Origin: an uncultured Bacilli bacterium
Lineage (GTDB): Bacteria > Bacillota_I > Bacilli_A > RF39 > UBA660
Direction of reading: 5' to 3'
Length of the DNA stretch: 12,773 nucleotides
NCBI GenBank assembly: GCA_934098665.1
Contig: CAKOOO010000019.1
Span: forward strand, 1 to 12,773
Position 1 is the first letter of the stretch. Every line of letters begins with the position of its first letter. Positions 1 through 6,187 of the stretch are shown piece by piece. A program made the position numbers and the translations under genes. The notes beneath the pieces are model-generated. The model searched no databases, was not told the origin of the DNA, and worked only from the letters and a program-made list of their open reading frames with translations.

Positions 1-566
1 TTGTTAATGAAAATATGATTAAATATGAGTTAATAAGTAAATCTAAAAACTTAACTATAATGCCAAGTGATAGTGAAGTTGCTATTGAAAGCTTAAATAA
101 TGAAAATTTAAATGTTGTAAAATCTTATGAAAATGCTAAAGAAAAATATTTAGATTCAAGGGAAACTGTTGTAAAATCTGGTCTTATTGCATCCGGAGTA
201 ATACTATTTATTTCTTTTGTAGAGATATATTTAATGATACGTTCTTCATATCTTTCAAGGATAAAGGAAATTGGTATTTATAGAGCAATAGGTACTAAAA
301 AAAGTGATATTTATAAAATGTTTTATGGAGAAATTATTGCAATTACAACTGTTGCCTCACTTCCTGGTATTTTATTTACAACTTATGCTTTAAAAACACT
401 TCAGACAATAAGTTACTTTGAAAAAAATTATTTGGTAAGTCCGTTTACAATTATTTTAAGTATTGTAATAGTTTATTTATTTAATATTATTGTAGGATTA
501 CTTCCTGTAATAAATATTGTTAGAAAAACTCCAGCACAAATACTTGCAAGAAAAGATGTTGATTAA
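1..566 (+). CDS. ABC transporter permease, FtsX/MacB-type, C-terminal part (5' truncated by window edge)
   Basis: The reading frame is open from the first complete codon at position 3, so the ATG at 15 is internal and the gene starts outside the window. About 187 residues are visible. A soluble stretch is followed by three hydrophobic segments, roughly residues 55-77, 105-130 and 143-168 counted from the ATG at 15. Between the first two lies the conserved cytoplasmic block RIKEIGIYRAIGTKKSDIYK, and the protein ends in a short PAQILARKD tail. This is the C-terminal module of FtsX-like permeases, which work with a MacB/LolD-type ATPase to move or extract substrates such as peptides or lipoproteins, or to regulate cell-wall hydrolases. 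The substrate cannot be told from this fragment. A hairpin terminator follows about 35 bases after the stop. Confidence 0.88.
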   Translation, partial: VNENMIKYELISKSKNLTIMPSDSEVAIESLNNENLNVVKSYENAKEKYLDSRETVVKSGLIASGVILFISFVEIYLMIRSSYLSRIKEIGIYRAIGTKKSDIYKMFYGEIIAITTVASLPGILFTTYALKTLQTISYFEKNYLVSPFTIILSIVIVYLFNIIVGLLPVINIVRKTPAQILARKDVD

Positions 567-600
567 AATTTAAAAATAAAAGTGTAAAGTTTAGACAATT

Positions 601-621
601 AAGTTTGTTTAAACTTTTTTA
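601..621 (+). terminator. Rho-independent terminator of the FtsX-type permease gene
   Basis: AAGTTT (601-606) and AAACTT (611-616) form a 6 bp stem with a GTTT loop, followed by a run of T residues to 620. It shares bases 605-610 with the -35 element of the next promoter, so terminator and promoter are interlocked. The stem is AT-rich and only moderately strong. Confidence 0.55.
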
Positions 622-633
622 TTGTACTATAAT
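605..633 (+). promoter_or_regulatory. Promoter of the F420-ligase-like gene
   Basis: TTGTTT (605-610), a 17-base spacer and a perfect TATAAT (628-633); a second TATAAT follows directly at 634-639. Transcription would start near 640. The promoter lies inside the 5' extension that would be coding if translation began at the TTG at 605, which argues for the start at 653. Confidence 0.65.
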
Positions 634-652
634 TATAATGGGTGATAAAAAT

Positions 653-1846
653 ATGAGAAATGTTGGGACAGTAGTTAGGGGAATTAGAACTCCAGTTATA
701 AAAGAAAATTCTAATTTAGAGGACATTGTTGTAGATAGTCTTATGAAAGCTAGCGAAACTGATAATTTTACTTTTCACGATAAAGATATAGTTGCAGTAA
801 CTGAAGCAGTAGTCGGTATAGCAATGGGAAACTATGTTACTGTCGATGAAATAGCTAAAGATATTAAAACAAAGTTTAATACAAATCATATAGGTGTAGT
901 ATTTCCAATTCTTTCAAGAAATAGATTTGCTGTACTTTTATCCGCAATAGCAAGAGCAATGGATAAAATAACTTTACAAATATCTTATCCATCAGATGAA
1001 GTAGGTAATGATATACTTGATAAACAAAAATTAAAGGAAAGTGGTATAAACCCTTATACTGATGTTATTGATGAAAAAACATATTATGAAAAATTTGGTG
1101 ATTTCAAGCATATTTTTACAGGTGTAAATATGGTTGATTTCTATAAAGATTTAGTAAAAAAAGAAAATTGTGAAATAGAAATTATATTAGCAAATGATCC
1201 TAAAAAGATTTTAAATTATGAAAAAGATGTTCTTGTTTGTGATATTCATACAAGATTTGAAACAAAAGCTACTTTAAAGGAAAATTCAGAGGGTATTATT
1301 TTAGGACTTGATGATATTTTAACTAGTCCAGTTGATGGAAGTGGATGTAATGAAAAATATGGATTACTTGGCTCTAATCGTTCTACTGAAGAAAGAGTTA
1401 AATTATTTCCAAGTAATGCACAGGGTTTAGTAGATAATATTCAAAGAAAGTTATATGAAAAAACTGGTAAAAATATTGAAGTAATGATTTATGGTGATGG
1501 TGCGTTTAAAGATCCAGTTGGTGGAATATGGGAACTTGCTGATCCAGTAGTATCTCCATATTATACTAAAGGCCTTGAGGGAAGCCCTAATGAAATAAAA
1601 CTTAAATATATATCTGATAATAAATTCAGTAATTTAAGTGGTGAAGAGTTAAATGAGGCTATTAAAAATGAAATTAGAACTAAAGATTCTAACCTTAAAG
1701 GAACAATTGCATCACAAGGAACGACACCTCGTAGATATGTTGATTTAATAGGTTCTTTATGCGATTTAACTTCAGGTTCTGGTGATAAAGGAACTCCAGT
1801 TGTGTATATTTCTGGTTATTTTGATAATTATAGTGTAGACAACTAA
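653..1846 (+). CDS. Coenzyme F420-0:L-glutamate ligase (CofE/FbiB N-domain) family protein
   Basis: A 397-residue cytosolic protein without membrane segments. The N-terminus (GTVVRGIRTPVI, residues 5-16; DKDIVAVTEAVV, 43-54) and the later GDGAFKDPVGGIWELADPVV block (281-300) resemble the F420 ligase domain, which adds glutamate to a lactyl phosphate acceptor through a gamma-linkage using GTP. Bacillota carry a long form of about 400 residues, and this length fits. The true substrate in such organisms is not established, and nothing else for F420 synthesis is visible here. The start is ATG 653, with GGGTGAT at 640-646 six bases upstream; in-frame codons at 605 and 638 overlap the promoter. The gene appears monocistronic. 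Family assignment is fairly safe; enzymatic function is not. Confidence 0.8.
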   Translation: MRNVGTVVRGIRTPVIKENSNLEDIVVDSLMKASETDNFTFHDKDIVAVTEAVVGIAMGNYVTVDEIAKDIKTKFNTNHIGVVFPILSRNRFAVLLSAIARAMDKITLQISYPSDEVGNDILDKQKLKESGINPYTDVIDEKTYYEKFGDFKHIFTGVNMVDFYKDLVKKENCEIEIILANDPKKILNYEKDVLVCDIHTRFETKATLKENSEGIILGLDDILTSPVDGSGCNEKYGLLGSNRSTEERVKLFPSNAQGLVDNIQRKLYEKTGKNIEVMIYGDGAFKDPVGGIWELADPVVSPYYTKGLEGSPNEIKLKYISDNKFSNLSGEELNEAIKNEIRTKDSNLKGTIASQGTTPRRYVDLIGSLCDLTSGSGDKGTPVVYISGYFDNYSVDN

Positions 1847-1864
1847 AAAAAATTATGGTAATAT
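1836..1864 (+). promoter_or_regulatory. Promoter of tRNA-Glu
   Basis: TAGACA (1836-1841, five of six bases of the -35 consensus), a 17-base spacer and TAATAT (1859-1864) preceded by TG one base upstream. The predicted start near 1871 is only about five bases before the mature tRNA. The -35 element overlaps the last codons and stop of the preceding gene. Confidence 0.6.
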
Positions 1865-1875
1865 GTTAATGGCTT

Positions 1876-1952
1876 AGCCCGTTGGTGAAGTGGTTTAACA
1901 CACTGCGTTCTCAGCGCAGCATTCAGGGGTTCGAACCCCCTACGGGTTACCA
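1876..1952 (+). tRNA. tRNA-Glu (anticodon CTC), CCA encoded
   Basis: A full cloverleaf can be drawn. The acceptor stem is AGCCCGT (1876-1882) with ACGGGTT (1942-1948), including one G-U pair. The D arm begins at 1885. The anticodon stem is CTGCG/CGCAG (1903-1907, 1915-1919) around loop TTCTCAG, with anticodon CTC at 1910-1912. The variable loop has five bases, and the T stem AGGGG/CCCCT (1925-1929, 1937-1941) carries loop TTCGAAC. The discriminator is A and CCA is encoded at 1950-1952. The body matches bacterial tRNA-Glu, including the non-canonical 13-22 position. CTC is an extra glutamate anticodon: a TTC tRNA normally reads both codons. Confidence 0.92.
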
Positions 1953-1962
1953 TTGTTAATAT

Positions 1963-1990
1963 AAAATCTCTCTTGTAGAGTTTTTTTATT
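1963..1990 (+). terminator. Weak terminator after tRNA-Glu
   Basis: CTCT (1968-1971) pairs with AGAG (1977-1980) and is followed by seven T residues. Flanking A and T runs extend the pairing across one T-T mismatch. Its position right after the tRNA supports the role, although the stem is short. Confidence 0.5.
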
Positions 1991-2017
1991 TTGCCTAAAA
2001 TATTTTTAAATACATAA

Positions 2018-2043
2018 AAAAACTCAATTATTGAGTTTGTTAT
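2018..2043. terminator. Second, bidirectional hairpin in the gap after the tRNA
   Basis: AAACTCAA (2020-2027) and TTGAGTTT (2031-2038) form a perfect 8 bp stem with a TTA loop. The stem is flanked by an A run upstream and T-rich sequence downstream, so it could act on either strand. It may back up the weak tRNA terminator. The rest of the gap up to 2180 shows no gene. Confidence 0.5.
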
Positions 2044-2179
2044 TTAAATAGTTCACTATGACTTATAATAACATCATATTTCTTTCTTCTTTCTATATAA
2101 TTAGATGACAGGTAATGACAATGTTATTCAATAATAAGTAAAATACTATATGTATATAATATGTTAGAAAGAAAAAATA

Positions 2180-2208
2180 TTGACGTACGTAAATAAATAC
2201 GTTATAAT
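2180..2208 (+). promoter_or_regulatory. Promoter and probable autoregulatory operator of the toxin-antitoxin operon
   Basis: TTGACG (2180-2185), a 17-base spacer and a perfect TATAAT (2203-2208). The palindrome ACGTACGT (2183-2190) overlaps the -35, and a second TACGT lies at 2198-2202 against the -10. Together ACGTA (2183-2187) and TACGT (2198-2202) also form a longer inverted repeat. YefM-type antitoxins bind short palindromes over their own promoter, so this is the likely operator. Binding is inferred, not shown. Confidence 0.7.
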
Positions 2209-2228
2209 AATGAGGAAGAGGTGAGAAA

Positions 2229-2486
2229 ATGAACACTATTAATATAACTAATGCAAGAAACAATTTATATAAATTAGTTTCAGACGTAAACGTTGGTTAT
2301 AATCCAATAACAATTGTTAATAAAAAAGGGAAAAATGCAGTATTAATTTCCGAAGAAGAGTATAAAAGTATGGAAGAAACTTTATATTTATCAAGTATTC
2401 CAAATTATGTTAATAATATAAATGACATAAGAAAAAATGAAAATTGGAAAAATGCAAAGGAGTATACTGCAGATGAAGAGTGGTAA
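2229..2486 (+). CDS. yefM: Type II antitoxin, Phd/YefM family
   Basis: An 85-residue protein with the Phd/YefM layout. The N-terminal DNA-binding fold begins INITNARNNLYKLVSDV (residues 4-20), followed by the strand ITIVNKKGKNAVLISEEEYKS (27-47). The acidic C-terminal tail would wrap the toxin. Antitoxins of this family neutralise the partner RNase and repress their own operon as a toxin complex. The start is supported by AGGTGA (2219-2224) four bases upstream. The 3' end overlaps the toxin gene by 14 bases, as expected for a co-regulated pair. Confidence 0.9.
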   Translation: MNTINITNARNNLYKLVSDVNVGYNPITIVNKKGKNAVLISEEEYKSMEETLYLSSIPNYVNNINDIRKNENWKNAKEYTADEEW

Positions 2487-2748
2487 CAAATATATAATTA
2501 AATTTTCAAAACAAGCCGAAAAAGATAAGGAAAAACTGAAGAGAAATGGGCTTGATAAAATGGCTAAAGAGATTTTAAATGTAATGCTTGTTGATCCTTT
2601 TGGATATCCACCACCTTTTGAAAAATTAACCGGTGATTTGAGTGGACTATATTCACGAAGAATTAATAGACAACATAGAATTGTATACGAAGTTGTAAAA
2701 CTAAAAAAAGAAATACATATTTTGAGAATGTGGACACATTATGAATAA
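2473..2748 (+). CDS. yoeB: Toxin YoeB/Txe family, ribosome-dependent mRNA interferase
   Basis: A 91-residue basic protein. YoeB cleaves mRNA in the ribosomal A site and blocks translation unless bound by YefM. The signature features are present in order: DPFGYPPPFEKLTGDLSG (residues 41-58) with the likely general-base Glu50, the SRRINRQHRIVYEV strand (61-74) with catalytic Arg69, and the C-terminal HY (His89-Tyr90) followed by Glu91. All expected active-site residues are intact, so the toxin looks functional. ATG 2473 is preferred because AAGGAG (2457-2462) precedes it by ten bases and it gives the normal family length; upstream in-frame ATGs at 2437 and 2452 would add a non-family extension. 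Confidence 0.93.
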   Translation: MKSGNKYIIKFSKQAEKDKEKLKRNGLDKMAKEILNVMLVDPFGYPPPFEKLTGDLSGLYSRRINRQHRIVYEVVKLKKEIHILRMWTHYE

Positions 2749-2751
2749 AAG

Positions 2752-2777
2752 AAATACTCATTAATTTGAGTTTTTTT
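2752..2777 (+). terminator. Terminator of the toxin-antitoxin operon
   Basis: ACTCA (2756-2760) pairs with TGAGT (2767-2771) around TTAATT and is followed by T residues to 2777. The outer AAA/TTT bases can extend the stem across a mismatch. It starts a few bases after the toxin stop. Confidence 0.7.
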
Positions 2778-2798
2778 GTGGTTTGTTATTTGTCAAAT

Positions 2799-2824
2799 AA
2801 AAAAAGATGCTATTTTCTAGCATC
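2799..2824 (-). terminator. Terminator of typA, containing its stop codon
   Basis: Read on the minus strand, GATGCTA and TAGCATC form a perfect 7 bp stem (2818-2824 with 2806-2812) around a five-base loop, followed by a run of seven T residues (2799-2805). The TAG stop of typA (2810-2812) is part of the stem, so the coding sequence runs into the terminator. Confidence 0.85.
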
Positions 2825-4618
2825 AAATTTCTTTCTAAGTTCTGTATTTAAAATTTTCTTTCTCATTCTTAAATGATGAGGAGTAATTTCAACAAGTTCA
2901 TCTTGATTAATAAAGTCAAGTGCTGCCTCTAAAGTGAATATTCTAGGTCTTTTTAGAACTACAGTTTTATCTGCATAAGCACTTCTTGTGTTTGTAAGTT
3001 CTTTTCCTTTAACAACGTTTACAGCTAGATCAGCATCTTTATTACATTCACCAACAATCATACCTTCATAAACTTCTTCATTTGGTTCAACAAACATTGT
3101 ACCACGGTCCTCAAGGCCACCAAGAGAATAAGCAGTTGCTTTTCCTTCTTCACTAGCAACAAGAACTCCAAGTTTTCTTTCACCTATATTGATATTTTCA
3201 ACAGGTTTAAATTCAGTAAATGTATGGTTCATTATACCATAACCTTTAGTTAGAGTCATAAAGTTTGTAGGAAAACCAATAAGTCCACGTGATGGAATTT
3301 CATAATTAATTCTAATTAAGTTTCCTAAATGTGTCATATTTCCCATTATGGCGCCTCTTTGAGATAGTTCTTCGAAAACACCTCCCATATATTCATCAGT
3401 TATTTCAATTTGTAAGTCTTCATAAGGTTCACATTTTACACCATTAATTTCTTTAATAATAACTTTTGGTTTAGAAACCTCAAGTTCGAAACCTTCACGG
3501 CGCATATTTTCAATTAAGATAGATAAGTGTAGTTCTCCACGGCCTAATACCATAAAGTTTTCACTATCAATTTGTTCAACTTTTAAACTTACATCTCTTT
3601 GTGTTTCTTTGAATAATCTTTCACCAATTTTTCTTGATGTTAAGATTTTACCATCTTTTCCAGAAAATGGAGAAGTATTAACTCCAAAAGTCATTTGAAG
3701 TGTTGGTTCATCAATATGAAGTATTGGTAGGGCATTATGATTACCAACTTCAGTTAAAGTTTCACCAACTGAAATGTCCTCGAGTCCCGCAACAGCAACT
3801 ATATCTCCGACTGTAGCACTTTCAATTTCTATTCTTTTTAATCCAACATAACCAAATAATTTTTGAACTCTAAAGCTTTTTTCAGTACCATCAAGTCTTA
3901 TACAGTTTACCATTTGACCAACTTTAATTTTACCATTAAATACTTTACCAACACCAATTCTTCCTACATAATCATTGTAGTCAAGTAGGGCAGGTTGAAA
4001 TTGAAGGGGAGCATTTTCATCTCCAGTAGGTTCTGGTATTTCAGAAACAATTAAATCCATAAGTGGTTTGAAACCTTTTTCTTGATCAGAAGGGTTATTT
4101 GAAAGAGAACTTGTTCCATTAGCGGCACTTGTATAAACTGTTTTAAATTCAATTTGTTCATCAGTAGCACCAAGTTCAATAAATAATTCAAGTACTTCAT
4201 CAACTACAGAGGTAACTCTTTGAGTTGGTTTATCAACTTTATTAATAACAACAATTGGTTTACAACCGGCCTCTAAAGCCTTTTTTAAAACAAATCTTGT
4301 CTGAGGCATAGGTCCTTCATAAGCATCAACTACTAAAAGGACTCCATCAACCATTTTCATAATTCTTTCAACTTCACCACCAAAGTCAGCATGACCTGGA
4401 GTATCTAAAATATTAATTTTATAGCCATCATAGTCAACTGATGTTGTTTTAGCAAGTATTGTAATACCTCTTTCTTTTTCAATATCATTTGTATCCATGC
4501 TTAAATTACTAATATCTTCATTTTCTCTAAATGTATGAGTGTATTTAATAATTTCATCAACCAAAGTAGTCTTACCGTGGTCTACATGGGCAATAATTGC
4601 AATATTTCTTTTTTTCAT
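2810..4618 (-). CDS. typA: Translational GTPase TypA/BipA
   Basis: A 602-residue ribosome-binding GTPase related to EF-G and LepA. It assists 50S assembly and growth under stress or cold. The G domain holds G1 AHVDHGKTT (residues 10-18), G2 RGIT (50-53), G3 DTPGH (72-76), G4 NKVD (126-129) and G5 SAANG (164-168). The usual beta-barrel, EF-G-like and C-terminal BipA-specific regions follow, and the length is normal. ATG 4618 is chosen because AGGTGTG (4628-4634) lies nine bases upstream. An in-frame GTG at 4628-4630 lies inside that Shine-Dalgarno site and would give a four-residue extension, so it is unlikely to be the start. The gene is monocistronic, with its own promoter and terminator. 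Confidence 0.97.
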   Translation of the reverse strand: MKKRNIAIIAHVDHGKTTLVDEIIKYTHTFRENEDISNLSMDTNDIEKERGITILAKTTSVDYDGYKINILDTPGHADFGGEVERIMKMVDGVLLVVDAYEGPMPQTRFVLKKALEAGCKPIVVINKVDKPTQRVTSVVDEVLELFIELGATDEQIEFKTVYTSAANGTSSLSNNPSDQEKGFKPLMDLIVSEIPEPTGDENAPLQFQPALLDYNDYVGRIGVGKVFNGKIKVGQMVNCIRLDGTEKSFRVQKLFGYVGLKRIEIESATVGDIVAVAGLEDISVGETLTEVGNHNALPILHIDEPTLQMTFGVNTSPFSGKDGKILTSRKIGERLFKETQRDVSLKVEQIDSENFMVLGRGELHLSILIENMRREGFELEVSKPKVIIKEINGVKCEPYEDLQIEITDEYMGGVFEELSQRGAIMGNMTHLGNLIRINYEIPSRGLIGFPTNFMTLTKGYGIMNHTFTEFKPVENINIGERKLGVLVASEEGKATAYSLGGLEDRGTMFVEPNEEVYEGMIVGECNKDADLAVNVVKGKELTNTRSAYADKTVVLKRPRIFTLEAALDFINQDELVEITPHHLRMRKKILNTELRKKFDARK

Positions 4619-4648
4619 AAAATAAATCACACCTTTTTTTCTTTTGGT

Positions 4649-4678
4649 ATTATAGCACTAAATACTTTAAATAATCAA
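4649..4678 (-). promoter_or_regulatory. Promoter of typA
   Basis: On the minus strand, TTGATT (4673-4678), an 18-base spacer and a perfect TATAAT (4649-4654) preceded by TGC, an extended -10. It is well placed for the start at 4618. Confidence 0.75.
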
Positions 4679-4698
4679 TATAAAATGCATATTTTTAT

Positions 4699-4726
4699 TT
4701 GTTAAACAGATTTTTTATGGTACAAT
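4699..4726 (+). promoter_or_regulatory. Promoter of the HNH-like gene
   Basis: TTGTTA (4699-4704), a 16-base spacer and TACAAT (4721-4726). It diverges from the typA promoter with about 20 bases between the two -35 elements, so a shared regulator is possible. Confidence 0.6.
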
Positions 4727-4766
4727 ATCTTTAGAAAGTAATTAAATAATTATTTGTGAGGTTTTT

Positions 4767-5192
4767 ATGAAAGAAGTCACTAAAGAAATGATTAAAATTT
4801 TTAAACTAAAAAAATGGGGATGTGACTTTATGGGATATGAATTTAAAAATCCAAGTGAACTTAGTTTTCATCATTTAATAGTAGCTAGAAAAGATTCTCA
4901 AACTTTAGGTATTGGTGATGGTTATTTATTTTGGAATGGTGCAATACTTAGACAAAAAACTTCTCATGATTACCTTCATTTAATAGAAAGAATAGACCGT
5001 GATCGATTTAACTATATAACATGTCAAATGATAGATGAAAATCTTGCAAATATGTTATTATATGATAGTTTAGTAAAAATTAATGATTGTTTAGAGGGAT
5101 TTGAAAAAGAACATTGTGGTCATAGTAATAAAAAACACCCTAAAGATCCACTTATTAAAGAAGAATATACCCGAAGACTTATAAAAAGATAA
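4767..5192 (+). CDS. Uncharacterised small protein with an HNH-like motif
   Basis: A 141-residue soluble, basic protein that I cannot assign to a named family. Residues 33-73 carry a pattern like a beta-beta-alpha-metal (HNH) nuclease: FHH (34-36), then WNGAIL with Asn57, then SHDYLHLIE with His67 and His71. The spacing of 21 residues from His36 to Asn57 and 14 to His71 is in the range seen for HNH domains. The zinc-binding cysteine pairs of many HNH enzymes are absent; Cys19, Cys86, Cys108 and Cys117 are scattered. The start is supported by GTGAGG (4756-4761). It sits alone between typA and secE under its own promoter, with no restriction or phage genes beside it. A nuclease role is only a suggestion; a structural relic of the fold is equally possible. 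Confidence 0.75.
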   Translation: MKEVTKEMIKIFKLKKWGCDFMGYEFKNPSELSFHHLIVARKDSQTLGIGDGYLFWNGAILRQKTSHDYLHLIERIDRDRFNYITCQMIDENLANMLLYDSLVKINDCLEGFEKEHCGHSNKKHPKDPLIKEEYTRRLIKR

Positions 5193-5238
5193 TTTATAAC
5201 TTGTAAAGGTTATTGCGATAAAAGTTCATTAAAAATAC

Positions 5239-5267
5239 TTGCTTTTTATAGATTAATATAGTATATT
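5239..5267 (+). promoter_or_regulatory. Promoter of secE-nusG
   Basis: TTGCTT (5239-5244), a 17-base spacer and TATATT (5262-5267); TATTAT at 5264-5269 is an alternative -10. The predicted start is near 5274, about 35 bases before secE. Confidence 0.55.
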
Positions 5268-5274
5268 ATATGTG

Positions 5275-5295
5275 AACACGAAAAAGTGTTTTTTT
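5275..5295 (+). terminator. Terminator-like hairpin in the secE leader
   Basis: AACAC (5275-5279) pairs with GTGTT (5286-5290) around GAAAAA, followed by five further T residues. It could end transcription from the HNH-like gene. However, it lies just downstream of the predicted secE promoter, at the very 5' end of that transcript, where it could instead protect the mRNA or act in attenuation. Confidence 0.5.
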
Positions 5296-5308
5296 ATTGG
5301 AGGAAATA

Positions 5309-5554
5309 ATGACAAAAGAAAATGAAAAAACAAATAACGTAAAAAAGGTTAAAACAGTAAAGAAAGAAAATTCTAAATCACCAAAAGAAAGTTATTTAAA
5401 AGGTGTAAAAAAAGAAATGAAACTTGTTAAATGGCCAAGTTTCAAAGAAGTTGTTAAGTATACTATAGCAACTGTTGTATTATGTCTTGTTGTATGTGGA
5501 TTTTTCTTATTACTTAATTTATTATTATCTTTAGTGAAAGGTTGGGTTAAATAA
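5309..5554 (+). CDS. secE: Preprotein translocase subunit SecE
   Basis: An 81-residue single-span membrane protein that clamps SecY in the SecYEG channel. A lysine-rich N-terminal tail (residues 1-29) is followed by the amphipathic helix SYLKGVKKEMKLVKWPSFKEV (28-48), with the family hallmark KWPS at 41-44. One transmembrane helix spans roughly 51-75. The length is typical of the short Gram-positive form. GGAGG (5299-5303) sits five bases before ATG 5309; an in-frame TTG at 5297 overlaps that site and is not the start. The stop overlaps the first base of nusG (TAATG), so the two are translationally coupled. No rpmG is found upstream. Confidence 0.95.
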   Translation: MTKENEKTNNVKKVKTVKKENSKSPKESYLKGVKKEMKLVKWPSFKEVVKYTIATVVLCLVVCGFFLLLNLLLSLVKGWVK

Positions 5555-6096
5555 TGGAAGAAGCAAAAAAAGAGTGGTATGTAGTTAATACTTATTCTGG
5601 CCATGAACTTGCAGTTAAACAAAAACTTGAAATGCGTACTGAAAGTATGGGTATGCAAGATTATATTTTTAGGGTAATTATACCTGAAACTACTGAAGTT
5701 GAAGTAAAAGATGGCGTAAAAAAAGAAAAAACTAAAAAAATGTTTCCAGGATATGTTTTAGTAGAAATGATAATGACAGATGAAGCATGGTATATTGTAC
5801 GTAATACTCCAGGTGTTACTGGATTTATTGGCTCAAGTGGTAAAGGAGCAAAACCAACACCACTATTACCTCAAGAAATTGACAGAATACTTGCCTCTAT
5901 GGGTATGAGTAGAGTAAATATTGATAGTGAAATGAAAGTTGGCGATACTGTTAATATTATCGATGGACCTTTTAAAGGTATGAGTGGAAAAATTGATAGT
6001 ATTGATACTGAAAATAATCGTCTTACAATTATTATTGATTTATTTGGTCAAGAAACATCCGTTGACGTTGAAAATTATCAAGTTAGTAAATATTAA
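5554..6096 (+). CDS. nusG: Transcription termination/antitermination factor NusG
   Basis: A 180-residue protein that binds RNA polymerase across the clamp and modulates elongation, pausing and coupling to ribosomes. The NGN domain covers roughly residues 7-115 and includes WYVVNTYSGHE (8-18), MFPGYVLVEM (63-72) and NTPGVTGFIG (84-93). The KOW domain is at about 128-155 (VGDTVNIIDGPFKGMSGKI). Length and motifs are standard. It overlaps secE by one base and is followed at once by a strong terminator, so the ribosomal protein genes rplK-rplA, which often follow nusG, are not in this transcript. Confidence 0.97.
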   Translation: MEEAKKEWYVVNTYSGHELAVKQKLEMRTESMGMQDYIFRVIIPETTEVEVKDGVKKEKTKKMFPGYVLVEMIMTDEAWYIVRNTPGVTGFIGSSGKGAKPTPLLPQEIDRILASMGMSRVNIDSEMKVGDTVNIIDGPFKGMSGKIDSIDTENNRLTIIIDLFGQETSVDVENYQVSKY

Positions 6097-6122
6097 TAGA
6101 CTTTAATTAGTCTATTTTTTTA
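6095..6122 (+). terminator. Terminator of secE-nusG
   Basis: AATAGACT (6095-6102) and AGTCTATT (6109-6116) form an 8 bp stem around TTAATT, followed by T residues to 6121. The stem begins in the nusG stop codon. Confidence 0.85.
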
Positions 6123-6163
6123 TAAATTTATTAAAATCTATGGTTAATTTATCATTTTTTTGA

Positions 6164-6169
6164 TACTAT
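6164..6169 (+). promoter_or_regulatory. Probable extended -10 promoter of the membrane-anchored unknown
   Basis: TACTAT at 6164-6169 is preceded by TGA (6161-6163), an extended -10. No convincing -35 hexamer is visible 16-18 bases upstream, so the assignment is tentative. Confidence 0.4.
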
Positions 6170-6187
6170 ATTAATAGTAGGTGTGAT

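Noticed and set aside
605..652. Longer N-terminus for the F420-ligase-like protein, from TTG 605 or ATG 638
   Set aside because: These bases hold a terminator stem and a consensus promoter; the ATG at 653 has a Shine-Dalgarno site and matches the family start.
1953..2228. Integrase, attachment site or insertion sequence remnant after tRNA-Glu
   Set aside because: No duplicated tRNA 3' end, terminal inverted repeats or transposase-like frame was seen; only terminators, a short AT-rich stretch and the toxin-antitoxin promoter are present.
2437..2472. Upstream in-frame ATGs for the YoeB toxin at 2437 and 2452
   Set aside because: They would add 7-12 residues not found in YoeB, and AAGGAG at 2457-2462 points to the ATG at 2473.
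4619..4630. GTG start for typA at 4628-4630
   Set aside because: The GTG lies within the Shine-Dalgarno sequence that serves the ATG at 4618.
5297..5308. TTG start for secE at 5297
   Set aside because: It overlaps the GGAGG site used by the ATG at 5309.
5193..5308. rpmG (ribosomal protein L33) upstream of secE
   Set aside because: The gap is too short and contains no frame with the Cys-x2-Cys pattern or basic composition of L33.
5392..5658. Minus-strand open frame opposite secE and nusG
   Set aside because: It is a shadow of two well-supported genes, has low-complexity content and no ribosome binding site or family match.
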